Of a stretch of DNA of 64,000 nt, positions 17,414-26,472 are shown in pieces; positions within the stretch are counted from its first letter, which is position 1; each line of letters opens with the position of its first letter. The stretch lies in NCBI GenBank assembly GCA_002270465.1, contig NQOF01000009.1:1-64000 (forward strand). The letters run 5' to 3'. The notes below the pieces were generated by a model that ran no database searches, was not told the DNA's origin, and saw only the letters and a program-made list of their open reading frames with translations. The position numbers and the translations under genes are program-made. Source of the stretch: Blautia hominis. GTDB taxonomy: Bacteria; Bacillota; Clostridia; Lachnospirales; Lachnospiraceae.

Positions 17414-17719
17414 CACCTCTCTCCTGTTTGGAAACAATCTCCGGCAGAGCATAAAATCCCATGCCATTTATAAATCCCTGTACAGAAACAGAAAAAAGCA
17501 GCCCCGAATGATATGATACCTCATTTCAAGGGAAACTGAAAAAACAGAACATGGAACAGGCCATGTCAAGATCAGGGCATAAGAACGTCCTCAGGACAAG
17601 TATCCGTGTAAACCGCCTCCGGAGGTACGGATTGAAACAATGACCTGTGATAAACCCACAGAATATCCTACAGCTGAAAATAAACAAATTAAGAAATATA
17701 AAGAAAAGTGGTCTGCATA

Positions 17720-17751
17720 GAAAATGACCACACTTAAATCTGTGTGGCCAT
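17720..17751 (-). terminator. Terminator of the M18 aminopeptidase gene
   Basis: Stem tggccacac / gtgtggtca around agatttaa, followed on the minus strand by ttttct. Confidence 0.8.
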
Positions 17752-17804
17752 TTATTAGTACCTGATTTTAGATATTTTACTTGTCTGCTAGACAAAGCAT
17801 ACCA

Positions 17805-19073
17805 TTATTTAAAGAATTTTTCGGCAGCCCGGATCAGATAGCAGGTATCTTTCACCCCTGCCGTCTCGTAAGGAGAGTGCATAGCAAGCTGCGGAAGGCC
17901 GATATCGACAGCGTTTAACGCCACTTTTGTATTGGAAATGTTTCCAAGGGTGGAACCTCCCAGCATATCCGAACGGTTTGTAAATGTCTGGAACGGCACG
18001 CCCGCCTCCCTGCATAGATCTTTGAAGACTGCAGCGGAAACACCGTCAGTACAGTATTTCTGGTTTGCGCTGTGTTTGATCACGATTCCCTCGTTCATAT
18101 AAGGGCGGTTCACCGGGTCTGCCGCTTCCTTGTGGTTTGGATGGACTGCATGGGCATTGTCCGCGGAGAGCATAAAGCTCTTTGCAAGCCCTCTCAGATA
18201 CTCCTCATAAGACAGTCCCAGACACTCATTTACACGCACCAGTGTATCGTAAAGGAATGTGGAAGCCGCGCCCTGCTTGGTTCCGCTTCCCACTTCCTCA
18301 TTATCCAGCACACAGTGCACTGCCACATACTCTTTCTTATCTCCCTTTAAAAATCCCTGAAGAGAGGAGAAAGCACACTGCAAATCATCCAGACGTGAGG
18401 AGGATACAAATTCCTCATTAGCCCCCCAGATACTTCCCTTTACACGATTATACAGGAAAATATCATGTCCTAAAATGTCTTCCTCCTTCACACCTGCGTT
18501 CTCTGCAATCGTCCTCATAAAGGTATCTTTAGAGGAAATATCACCGTACAGGGGAAGCATATCCACCTGCGCATTATATTTGTACCCGTCATTGACTTCC
18601 CGGTTCATATGGATTGCCAGATTAGGGATCATCAGAAGGTCCCTGTCCACATCCACAAGCTTTGTGACAAAAGCTTCTCCCTCTTTTACGATCACTCTTC
18701 CGGCTACGGAAAGGGGACGGTCAAACCAGGGAGCGCAGAGCATACCACCGTAACGCTCCACATTCAGCTTCACATACTTATGGTCCACTTCCATCTCCGG
18801 ATTTTCCTTGATCTTGAAAGTAGGGGAATCGCTGTGGCTGGCCATGATCCGGTATCCCATAAATCCGGTCTCCGGAATGGTAAATGCCACAATGGAGGAG
18901 TCATTTCTGGTGACAAAATATCTGCCCCCCTTAGTAATCTCCCACTTGTCTTCCTCTTTCAGCTCTGCAAAACCATCTGCCGAAAGGATTTCCTTCATAT
19001 TTTTAATGGCGTGAAAGCAGCTTGGGCTTTTCTCAATAAAGGCCAGAAGCTGTTCTGCTGTTTCTCTGTACAT
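17805..19073 (-). CDS. M18-family metalloaminopeptidase
   Basis: 422 residues from the ATG at 19073, which has aaggagg seven bases upstream. The frame extends 96 bp further 5' without support. Zinc-ligand motifs of family M18 are present: ASHSDSPTF (His80, Asp82), DNEEVGSGTKQGAAS near the middle, and SADNAHAVHPNH. It is a cytosolic aminopeptidase, usually favouring acidic or neutral N-terminal residues, and forms a large tetrahedral complex in characterised members. It is monocistronic with its own terminator. Confidence 0.93.
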   Translation of the reverse strand: MYRETAEQLLAFIEKSPSCFHAIKNMKEILSADGFAELKEEDKWEITKGGRYFVTRNDSSIVAFTIPETGFMGYRIMASHSDSPTFKIKENPEMEVDHKYVKLNVERYGGMLCAPWFDRPLSVAGRVIVKEGEAFVTKLVDVDRDLLMIPNLAIHMNREVNDGYKYNAQVDMLPLYGDISSKDTFMRTIAENAGVKEEDILGHDIFLYNRVKGSIWGANEEFVSSSRLDDLQCAFSSLQGFLKGDKKEYVAVHCVLDNEEVGSGTKQGAASTFLYDTLVRVNECLGLSYEEYLRGLAKSFMLSADNAHAVHPNHKEAADPVNRPYMNEGIVIKHSANQKYCTDGVSAAVFKDLCREAGVPFQTFTNRSDMLGGSTLGNISNTKVALNAVDIGLPQLAMHSPYETAGVKDTCYLIRAAEKFFK

Positions 19074-19242
19074 AAAATCTTCCTCCTTGAATTCTGTCCG
19101 CTCATGGGACTTCCTATTTTCTATTGTACCTGTCCGGCCCGGTTCTGCCAACAGGAATTTGAATAACAAACGCCCGGCTGCCGTTTGGCAGCCAGACGCT
19201 CTTTCTGCAGTGGTATGTGTTGCCGCACACCCCTGCCGTTAT

Positions 19243-20661
19243 TTATGCCTGCCCCTTTGCTTTGGAACGTTTTGCGATCTGCGGCATAATGAATCCCAGT
19301 CCGATCAGTACGAAGGGAGTCACAATGTTCAGCACAAACTGGAAAGTATCCTCAGAATAGATACCCAGAATACACGCAAATGCAGTGAACAGGAAACACC
19401 ATGCGCCCAAAATAACGCCTAAAGTCCTGTTCTTCACAAAACGGTACTGCGCCGGGAATCTCTCCCCTGCTTTCTTCAGGGCAATGTACGCCACAAACAC
19501 CCAGAGGTAACGCAGAGGCATACAAACCGAGTTCACCTTTACCAGCCAGCGTACCAGGGTATCCACGCTTCCGATCCCGATCGCCGGAACAATGATCAGA
19601 ATGGACACAATGATCATGACCAGCTTGTGGCCGTTTGTATAAGTGCCGTGTTTATTCTGTTTGAACATGGACGCAGGGATGAAATTGTCATCCGCATTGT
19701 CAAGCAGCATACGGAGGGGCGCGTCGATGGAGATGATCATAACCGTAAACTGTCCGATCAGGTTACAGATCGCATATACCACCACGAAGAAGTTGCCCAG
19801 TCCGTAATACTCTCCCAGGGTCTGGAAGGCATAGTAGGCACCATTTGTCATAAGGTCTTCCGGAATGTTGTTGGAGTCAAACATCATACCCATGGCAACG
19901 GTTCCCAGCATAGCGCAGACGGCAACCATGATAGCCAGGGCGATCATGCCCTTTGAGAAATCCTTCGCAGGATTCTTTGTCTTATTTACATACGGAGATA
20001 TCTTCTCACATCCGCCCACGGCAAACACCAGAATGGACAGGTTCAGTAAAAACTTCGCATCAAAAGACGGCATGAAGGTCTTCACAGACCAATCTATATC
20101 CAGTACATTTGCATGAGTGATAGCCGGAGCTGCCAGCATCATGACCACAAACAGCAGGGACATGATAAACATGGTGGAACCCGCCAGTGTGGATAGCTTT
20201 TTCAGCACATTGATCCCCTTGGATGCCACCCAGACAGCAAACAGGAATAATACCAGACATAAAACCTGCAGCACTCTTGTGTTCATGGAGCTGATCCGGT
20301 TGTCCCTGAAGATCGCCCAGCTTGCTGCAATAAAGGAAGCACTTGGCTTCTGGGAAATATAAGGCATGTGGACGATCCAGTATGTCCATCCGGCCATGTA
20401 AGCCATTCTCGGGCTTATAGTCTCCAGGATCCAGGAGCTGACACCGCCGCCCGCATCCTTGAAGGCACTGCCCAGCTCGCCTACCATCAGTGCATATGGC
20501 ACAAAATATATGGCAAATATGATCACCCAGGATATGATTGCCTTTAATCCGCCGTACTCTGAGAATCCATTGATCACATTTCCGAATCCCCAAACAGTGG
20601 AAAATGCCATAAACGCAAGGCTGTACCACAAGATTTTCTTTTCACTTTCTTGTTGTTTCAT
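19243..20661 (-). CDS. APC-family permease (YjeM-like)
   Basis: 472 residues with about 12 membrane helices. The segment FSTVWGFGNVINGFSEYGG near the N-terminus and GELGSAFKDAGGGVSSWI resemble the glutamate/GABA-type APC subgroup including E. coli YjeM. The ATG at 20661 follows gagaggtag. It is 95 bp downstream of the molybdenum hydroxylase large-subunit gene on the same strand and could be the last gene of that operon, in which case it may carry the hydroxylase substrate or product. That link is positional only. Confidence 0.86.
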   Translation of the reverse strand: MKQQESEKKILWYSLAFMAFSTVWGFGNVINGFSEYGGLKAIISWVIIFAIYFVPYALMVGELGSAFKDAGGGVSSWILETISPRMAYMAGWTYWIVHMPYISQKPSASFIAASWAIFRDNRISSMNTRVLQVLCLVLFLFAVWVASKGINVLKKLSTLAGSTMFIMSLLFVVMMLAAPAITHANVLDIDWSVKTFMPSFDAKFLLNLSILVFAVGGCEKISPYVNKTKNPAKDFSKGMIALAIMVAVCAMLGTVAMGMMFDSNNIPEDLMTNGAYYAFQTLGEYYGLGNFFVVVYAICNLIGQFTVMIISIDAPLRMLLDNADDNFIPASMFKQNKHGTYTNGHKLVMIIVSILIIVPAIGIGSVDTLVRWLVKVNSVCMPLRYLWVFVAYIALKKAGERFPAQYRFVKNRTLGVILGAWCFLFTAFACILGIYSEDTFQFVLNIVTPFVLIGLGFIMPQIAKRSKAKGQA

Positions 20662-20756
20662 TTTCTACCTCTCCTTGATTTTTTCTCCCGGTTTTTATCA
20701 GTCTCACCGGGAATCGCCAGCCTGTTCAAGGTACCAAAATAACTGTCTAAATATCG

Positions 20757-23066
20757 TCAAAATTCGCCTTTTTTGCAATTATCAGAATCAATTCCTGCAA
20801 TTCCCATGGCTACTTTTTCCGGTGTGATGGGCATCTCGGAAACCCTCACCCCTGTGGCGTTGCAGACTGCCGCCGCGATGGCCGGACAGGGGGTGTCGAT
20901 CACGATCTCACCGATGGATTTGGCGCCGAAAGGATGGCTTCCTTCAAAGCTGCTCTCAAAATCCACACGGATCTTTCCCACATCGAGACGTGTGGGGATC
21001 TTGTACTGCATCAGGGAATTGTTCAGCATCTGTCCACGCTGGCTGTACTGGATATCCTCAAAAAGAGCCATGCCGATCCCCTGGGCAATACCGCCCTCTG
21101 TCTGCACCCTGGCAAGGTTGGGGTTGATGGGTGTCCCGCAGTCCACGACTGCCACATAATCGATCATTTCCACGGCTCCGGTCTCCCGGTCCACTTCCAC
21201 TTCTGCCATGCCTACCATAAATGGCGGCGGTGAGATGGGGGAGGAGGCATTTTCCGTTACCTGAAGAGAATTATTGTTACCGAAAGTCCCACGGATACCG
21301 ATTTCTTCCAGGCTGACCGCGGCACTTCCGTCTTTTCTGCACACTTTGCTGCCGTCAAATTCCGTGTCCTCCCTGGATGTCTCCAGCATTTCAGCGCCCA
21401 GGGTCCAGATACGCTCCCTGAGATTTTCACACGCCTTCACCACTGCTTTTCCCGCAAGATATGTGGTTGCCGATGCGTAGGAACCGGAATCATATGGGGA
21501 TATATCGGTATCCACCCCAAACACTACAATATTGTCAAACTCTGTTCCAAGGGTATCAGCTGCCATCTGGGAGAGCACGGTATCACAGCCGGTCCCCATA
21601 TCCGTAGCGCCCAGACTCAAGGTGTAGGATCCGTCCTCATTCAGCTTCACAGAGGCACCTCCCACATCCACACACGCGATGGAGGAACCCTGCATAGCCA
21701 TGGCAACGCCCACGCCGCGGACTTTACCGTTCTCCATCACCCTGCAAGGATATTTTTCATCCCATCCAAGCATCTCTTTGGCTCTTTCCATACAGCGGTC
21801 CAGGGCACAGCTTGTCACCTCTGTGCCGCCGTCATAACCGATAAATCTGCCGCCCTCTTTTGTCATATTTTTCTCACGCAGCACAACCGGGTCCATATGC
21901 AGCTTTTCCGCCAGCTCGTTCACCGCTGACTCCACCGCAAAAATACCCTGGGTGGCTCCGTATCCTCTGTAAGCTCCGGCTGACATCTGGTTCGTATAGA
22001 CCACATCGTACACAAAACGGTATGCCTCGGTGTTCCGGTAAAGGGCAATGGATTTGTGCCCGGACAGTCCCACCGTAGTAGGGCCGTGCTCACCGAACGC
22101 ACCTGTATTTGACAGCGTGTACACATCAATAGCCCGGATGGTGCCTTCCTTATCCGCACCGATACGGACCTTTAATTCCATCTCATGGCGGGGTGAAGAA
22201 CAGATTTGGGACTCATAGCGTGAAAATATCATCTTTGCCGGCTTCCCTGTCTTCACGGTCACCATCGCAGGATAGACCTCCGCCACTACTGTCTGCTTTG
22301 CACCAAAGCCGCCGCCAATACGTGGTTTGATGACACGGACTTTGGACGCTCCGATCCCCAGTGCGCGTCCCAGGATCCTTCTCACATGAAAGGGCACCTG
22401 GGTGGAGGACACAATATTCAGCCTTCCGAAATGGTCCATGTAAGTATAGCTGCGGAAGGTCTCCATCATTGCCTGCTGGTTGGCCTTTGTGTGATATGTC
22501 CGCTCCACCACACAGTCGCAGTCTGCCAGGATCTGCTCCACATCCCCGGTGCCCTCCTCCGCGTGGGCGCATAGATTCCGTTTATTGTCCGCCCCCACAG
22601 GAAAACGTGACTCCCAGTTATCCTCCGGATGGATACAGACTGCATTGTCCTTTGCTTCATGAAAATCCAGGACAGGCTCCAGCACTTTGTATTTCACCTT
22701 GATCATTTTCAGCGCACGGTCCACGGCTTTTTCCGTCTCCCCCGCAACAATGGCAGCGGCGTCTCCCACAAAGCGCATTCTCTGGTCCAGGATCAGCCTG
22801 TCATAAGGGCTGAATTCCGGGTAAGTCTGCCCAGCCATGGTAAACCTCTCCCCGGGCACATCCTCATATGTGAGAACACAGGCAATCCCCGGAACTTTCA
22901 TGGCATTGTCAGTCTTAATTTCCTCTATCCACGCATGGGCATGGGGGCTTCGCAGCACCTTCACTATGAGACAGTCCTTCGGTGCCAAGTCATCCGTGTA
23001 CACCGGCTGACCGGTAACAAGAGCCATGGAATCTTTTTTTCTCACCGGTTTGTTTACATAACTCAT
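20757..23066 (-). CDS. Molybdenum hydroxylase, molybdopterin-binding subunit (xanthine dehydrogenase family)
   Basis: 769 residues, full length for the large subunit. Moco-binding motifs include GGGFGAKQ, SAGAYRGYGATQ, VDCGTPINP and AKSIGEIVIDTPCPAIAAA. The last contains the catalytic Glu expected after the SIG motif. The enzyme family hydroxylates N-heterocycles such as purines or nicotinate; the substrate cannot be read here. The start overlaps the stop of the Fe-S subunit gene by 4 bp (ATGA). Third gene of an FAD-FeS-Mo operon. Confidence 0.93.
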   Translation of the reverse strand: MSYVNKPVRKKDSMALVTGQPVYTDDLAPKDCLIVKVLRSPHAHAWIEEIKTDNAMKVPGIACVLTYEDVPGERFTMAGQTYPEFSPYDRLILDQRMRFVGDAAAIVAGETEKAVDRALKMIKVKYKVLEPVLDFHEAKDNAVCIHPEDNWESRFPVGADNKRNLCAHAEEGTGDVEQILADCDCVVERTYHTKANQQAMMETFRSYTYMDHFGRLNIVSSTQVPFHVRRILGRALGIGASKVRVIKPRIGGGFGAKQTVVAEVYPAMVTVKTGKPAKMIFSRYESQICSSPRHEMELKVRIGADKEGTIRAIDVYTLSNTGAFGEHGPTTVGLSGHKSIALYRNTEAYRFVYDVVYTNQMSAGAYRGYGATQGIFAVESAVNELAEKLHMDPVVLREKNMTKEGGRFIGYDGGTEVTSCALDRCMERAKEMLGWDEKYPCRVMENGKVRGVGVAMAMQGSSIACVDVGGASVKLNEDGSYTLSLGATDMGTGCDTVLSQMAADTLGTEFDNIVVFGVDTDISPYDSGSYASATTYLAGKAVVKACENLRERIWTLGAEMLETSREDTEFDGSKVCRKDGSAAVSLEEIGIRGTFGNNNSLQVTENASSPISPPPFMVGMAEVEVDRETGAVEMIDYVAVVDCGTPINPNLARVQTEGGIAQGIGMALFEDIQYSQRGQMLNNSLMQYKIPTRLDVGKIRVDFESSFEGSHPFGAKSIGEIVIDTPCPAIAAAVCNATGVRVSEMPITPEKVAMGIAGIDSDNCKKGEF

Positions 23067-23542
23067 CTGTCACTGCCTCCTTCCCTCTGTTCCTTCTTAT
23101 ATTTTAAAAATGCCAGGATACTTCTTGTCTGCCCCATAAACCCGGAACAACGGCAGAGGTTGCCGGACAGGTACTCCCCAATCTCCTCTTCTGTGGGGTC
23201 CTGGATCTCCTCCAGCATAGCAAAGACATTCATAAGAAAGCCCGGATTGCAGAATCCGCACTGCTCTGCCCCCTGGTCTGCCAAAAAGGAACCGAACTCC
23301 TCCGCTTCTTTCTGCATTCCCTCAAGGGTCACGATCTCACGTCCGTCTGCACGCACTGCCAGCATACTGCAGGACAGTACCGGCTTTTTATCCATCCATA
23401 CCGTGCACAGACCACAGTTGGCTGTCTCGCATCCCCGTTTCACACTGTAACAGCCCTTCTCCCGCAGAAGGTCCAGAAGCAGCAGATCCGGAGCAGCCTC
23501 TGTCTGTACTTTTTTTCCGTTTAGAGTAAATTTAATTTCCAT
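23063..23542 (-). CDS. Molybdenum hydroxylase, [2Fe-2S] subunit
   Basis: 159 residues, the standard length. The plant-type [2Fe-2S] cluster motif GCETANCGLCTVWMDKK is followed by the C-terminal four-helix [2Fe-2S] domain with CGFCNPGF and NLCRCSGF. It transfers electrons from Moco to FAD. The ATG at 23542 lies inside the end of the FAD subunit gene (11-bp overlap), with aggaggt upstream. Confidence 0.95.
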   Translation of the reverse strand: MEIKFTLNGKKVQTEAAPDLLLLDLLREKGCYSVKRGCETANCGLCTVWMDKKPVLSCSMLAVRADGREIVTLEGMQKEAEEFGSFLADQGAEQCGFCNPGFLMNVFAMLEEIQDPTEEEIGEYLSGNLCRCSGFMGQTRSILAFLKYKKEQREGGSDR

Positions 23543-24350
23543 TTCCCATACCTCCTGCTGCCAGCAGCGCCCTTTTTGCCAGAACGCGGACCAGATGAGT
23601 CCTGTATTCCTTTGAAGCCCGCATATTGCTTCCTGTGGTTATACTTTTGGCTGCCTTCTCTGCCAGCAGCTCTGCCTGTCTGTTCCACTCCTTTGGACTC
23701 ATATTTTCATTGTTCACAGGGGTTTCTGCTGCCTCTTTCATAAGGACCGCCCTGCCCGGTCTTGCCCCGATGGAAAGCCGCATACCCTCCTCGTCGAGAC
23801 ATACCGCACAGGCCAGAACAGGGAAATCTGTGCTGGCATTCCTCTGGCTCAAATACACGGATCTCTGTGCGTGTTTCTTAACAATGATATTCACCAGGAT
23901 ATCCCTGTCCGCCTTCCTCTTAGAGAACTCTTCCATGGAGATCCTGCCGCCTCCAAACAGCTCCACATAAGAATCCAGCGCCAAAAACATAGTAAGCACA
24001 TCCGAAAACCCAAATCTGCCATAAATGCTGCCGCCCACAGTTGCACAATTTCTGAACTGCACCCCCACAATGTGCCGCAGGCTCTCCCGCACTGCTCCGT
24101 CCGTATAAGTGTTTATCCCGGCATGTGTCTCCAGAGTCCGCAGGGAGGCCATACAGCCGATCACAAACTCATCCTCTGTCTCTTTCACTGTGTCCAGTCC
24201 AAGTCCCGACAGATCAATGGCAGTCCCCACACTTCGGTTCATCATCTTCATCCAGACCATTCCCCCAAGCACGCGGGATGATTTTTTCTGGTTCAGCTCA
24301 TAGGCTTCTTCCAGACTGTTCACCTTCACATACTCTTTAATCTTAAGCAT
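23532..24350 (-). CDS. Molybdenum hydroxylase, FAD-binding subunit
   Basis: 272 residues from the ATG at 24350, which follows ggagagg. An in-frame ATG 14 codons upstream has no ribosome site. The FAD_binding_5 features are ARVLGGMVWMKMMNR-like N-terminal and CATVGGSIYGRFGFSDVL central motifs, followed by the CO-dehydrogenase flavoprotein C-terminal domain. It is first in the operon and receives electrons from the Fe-S subunit for transfer to NAD+ or another acceptor. Confidence 0.92.
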   Translation of the reverse strand: MLKIKEYVKVNSLEEAYELNQKKSSRVLGGMVWMKMMNRSVGTAIDLSGLGLDTVKETEDEFVIGCMASLRTLETHAGINTYTDGAVRESLRHIVGVQFRNCATVGGSIYGRFGFSDVLTMFLALDSYVELFGGGRISMEEFSKRKADRDILVNIIVKKHAQRSVYLSQRNASTDFPVLACAVCLDEEGMRLSIGARPGRAVLMKEAAETPVNNENMSPKEWNRQAELLAEKAAKSITTGSNMRASKEYRTHLVRVLAKRALLAAGGMGNGN

Positions 24351-24524
24351 AATCCATTCCTCTCCGTTTTTGGGCAGCCTGCATGGATTCATATGAATCG
24401 CTCAAAAAAACACTGCTGATGCAGTGCTCCCAAAAGTCAACCTATCAATAGCCAAATTATAGAAAGCCTCTTTTCAGCCGTAACCGTTCATACAATCGAA
24501 CGGCTGCTTTGGACCTTCTTTGAG
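24351..24524 (-). ncRNA. Structured leader of the molybdenum hydroxylase operon (candidate riboswitch or attenuator)
   Basis: The transcript predicted from the promoter at 24528-24557 has about 170 nt before the ATG. Its 5' part can form an outer helix cctc/gagg enclosing ccgttc/gaacgg and cag/ctg helices, with ccaaa and tttgg available for a pseudoknot. An intrinsic terminator follows (24403-24428). After the terminator, ggctgc near 24374 could pair with gcagcc in the 5' domain. This is the layout of a ligand-controlled leader. I cannot match it to a named riboswitch class. Confidence 0.55.
24403..24428 (-). terminator. Leader terminator upstream of the molybdenum hydroxylase genes
   Basis: cactgc-atca-gcagtg followed by seven T residues on the minus strand, located about 50 nt before the first ATG, so it acts within the leader. 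Confidence 0.8.
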
Positions 24525-24527
24525 GAA

Positions 24528-24557
24528 ATTATAACATAGGCTGTTTACGAGGTGCAA
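24528..24557 (-). promoter_or_regulatory. Promoter of the molybdenum hydroxylase operon
   Basis: On the minus strand, TTGCAC, an 18-bp spacer and a perfect TATAAT preceded by tgt. Confidence 0.75.
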
Positions 24558-24600
24558 GCTGTTTTACCGCTCCCCTGCAAATTCCAGCATTACCGGCAGT

Positions 24601-24890
24601 GTTTCGCTGCACACGCATATGGAAATCATGAAGCGTCCACAGCTTTGAACAGACAGTCCACTTGTGTTTCGCCGCACACACAAACGAAAATCATGAAGCG
24701 TCCATAGCTTTGAACAGACAGTCCACTTGTGTTTCGCCGCGCGCGCAAACGGAAATCATGAAGTGTCCACAGCTTTGAACAGACAGTCCACTTGTGTTTC
24801 GCCGCACGCGCAAATGGAAATTATGAAGCGTCCACAGCTTTGAACAGACAGTCCATTTGTGTTTCGCCGCGCGCAAATGGAAATCATGAA
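24601..24890. repeat. 65-bp tandem repeat, 4.5 copies
   Basis: Units start at 24601, 24666, 24731 and 24796, exactly 65 bp each, with a partial fifth from 24861. The unit begins gtttcgccgc, has a variable ca/cg-rich stretch, then ggaaatcatgaagcgtccac and agctttgaacagacagtcca. Identity between units is high. The unit length is not a multiple of three, so frames through it are not coding. There are no spacers between units. Confidence 0.95.
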
Positions 24891-24957
24891 ATACAGATGA
24901 CAAATTACTGCTTTTTCTTTATAATGGAATCGTGATGTAAAAGATTGCCGGCAGCCC

Positions 24958-24993
24958 GCAGAACTTCCGCATAAGAATATCTGCGGTTCTGCC
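24958..24993 (+). promoter_or_regulatory. Hairpin upstream of MATE gene 1
   Basis: gcagaac/ttccgca pairs with tgcgg/ttctgc (one or two unpaired bases) 36 bp before the MATE start. There is no T tract, so it may be an operator or 5'-UTR hairpin. Confidence 0.5.
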
Positions 24994-25028
24994 ATCATAA
25001 TAATAGAGACGAAAGGATACTTAAAATC

Positions 25029-26396
25029 ATGAAACAGACAACTGATCTGGGCAGGGACAAGGTGTGGGTGCTGGTCCTCAAACTGGCCGTGCCCTCCATG
25101 ATCGCCCAGTTCGTCACTGTGCTCTACAGCATCATTGACAGAATGTTCATTGGCAACATTCCCAAGATTGGGGATCTGGCACTGGCGGGCGTGGGAATAT
25201 GCGGACCTATTGTCACCCTCCTCACCTCCTTTGGAACCCTCATAGGACTGGGCGGCTCTATCCTCATGTCCATGCGCCTTGGTGCCGGGCGGAAGAAACA
25301 GGCACAGTCCATACTGGCCCACAGCTTTGCCATGCTGGTGGTCTTCTCCGCTTTGCTGACTTTCCTTTTTCTCCTGACCAAAAAATATCTCCTGCTTTGG
25401 TTCGGGGCAAGTGCTGCAACCTTTGTATACGCGGATACCTACCTCACCATATACACCGCAGGAACCTTTTTTGCGCTCATGGCGATCGGGCTGAACTATT
25501 TTATCACCTGCCAGGGATTTCCCGGTGTGGGAATGACCACTGTGCTGATAGGGGCTGTCACCAACATGATCCTGGACCCGGTCTTTATCTTTGTCCTGCA
25601 TATGGATGTGGCAGGCGCGGCCATCGCCACCGTCATTGCACAGTTTGCCTCCTGCGCCTTTGCCTTCTGCTTCCTCATAGGCAAAAAGGTTCCCATCAAG
25701 ATCACATTACTCAGGAAACCGGCCTGGTCCCCCATGATCATAAAGCGGATCCTGATACTGGGAGTCTCCCCGTTCCTGATCCTGGCCACTGACAGCGTTA
25801 TCATCATTGTCTTAAATGCCATGCTGCAGAAGTACGGCGGACCCGGCGAGGGCGATACGCTCATCACCTGCGCCACCATTGTGCAGAGTTACATGATGCT
25901 TATCACAGGCCCCATGCTGGGAATATCCAGCGGAACACAGGCCATACTCAGCTACAATTACGGTGCCAAGGCTGTGGACAGAGTGAAAAAAGCGGAAAAA
26001 TATATTCTGCTGCTGTGTCTTTGTTTTACAACCGTGATGTTTGTGCTCTCCAGGGTCGTTCCGGGGTACTTTATCAGGATCTTTACAGATGAACCGTCTC
26101 TGGTCTCTCTCTCCACATGGGGAATCGGTGTATTTACAATGCTGATCATTCCCCTCAGCTTCCAGTATGTATTTGTGGATGGATTTACAGCACTTGGGCT
26201 TTCCAGAACTGCACTGTTCCTCTCCATGTTCCGAAAAGGGGATTATATGCTCTTTACCATTTTTCTTCCTATCTTTTTCGGAGCCAAAAGTGCGTTTTAT
26301 GCTCAGCCGATCGCAGATGGGATTGCCTCTGTCATGGCAGTTGCGGCATTCCTCCTCTTTTTTAAAAAACATTTGGAAAAACGGCTCCGCCAATAA
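25029..26396 (+). CDS. MATE-family multidrug efflux transporter 1
   Basis: 455 residues, 12 membrane helices in two homologous halves. VWVLVLKLAVPSMIAQFV and SIIDRMFIGNIPKIGDLALAG form the first two helices of the NorM/DinF type, and NYGAKAVDRVKKA is the corresponding second-half motif. It probably exports cationic drugs or metabolites with Na+ or H+ antiport. The ATG at 25029 follows gaaagga at a longer spacing. It is only distantly similar to the second MATE gene at 29627. Confidence 0.92.
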   Translation: MKQTTDLGRDKVWVLVLKLAVPSMIAQFVTVLYSIIDRMFIGNIPKIGDLALAGVGICGPIVTLLTSFGTLIGLGGSILMSMRLGAGRKKQAQSILAHSFAMLVVFSALLTFLFLLTKKYLLLWFGASAATFVYADTYLTIYTAGTFFALMAIGLNYFITCQGFPGVGMTTVLIGAVTNMILDPVFIFVLHMDVAGAAIATVIAQFASCAFAFCFLIGKKVPIKITLLRKPAWSPMIIKRILILGVSPFLILATDSVIIIVLNAMLQKYGGPGEGDTLITCATIVQSYMMLITGPMLGISSGTQAILSYNYGAKAVDRVKKAEKYILLLCLCFTTVMFVLSRVVPGYFIRIFTDEPSLVSLSTWGIGVFTMLIIPLSFQYVFVDGFTALGLSRTALFLSMFRKGDYMLFTIFLPIFFGAKSAFYAQPIADGIASVMAVAAFLLFFKKHLEKRLRQ

Positions 26397-26472
26397 GACT
26401 TTAGAAAAACTTTCGTTGACATTTTACCGAAATACTTTAAAATATTAGAAAATGGGAAAGGGGATATAAGGA

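Larger units (their letters stand above)
17072..17804. other. Non-coding region with regulator remnant and terminator
   Basis: This contains the truncated XRE gene (17099-17230), a very small open frame (17315-17413) and the terminator of the aminopeptidase gene (17720-17751). An 11-bp direct repeat ttttacatggc occurs at 17313-17323 and 17348-17358. Nothing else is recognisable. Confidence 0.65.

Noticed and set aside
17526-17795. 89-residue minus-strand frame
   Set aside because: Covers the aminopeptidase terminator; no ribosome site; composition unlike a protein.
24601-24890. CRISPR array
   Set aside because: The units are contiguous 65-bp repeats with no unique spacers and no cas genes nearby.
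24756-25601. 281-residue minus-strand frame
   Set aside because: Antisense to MATE gene 1 and running through the 65-bp repeat; no recognisable domain.
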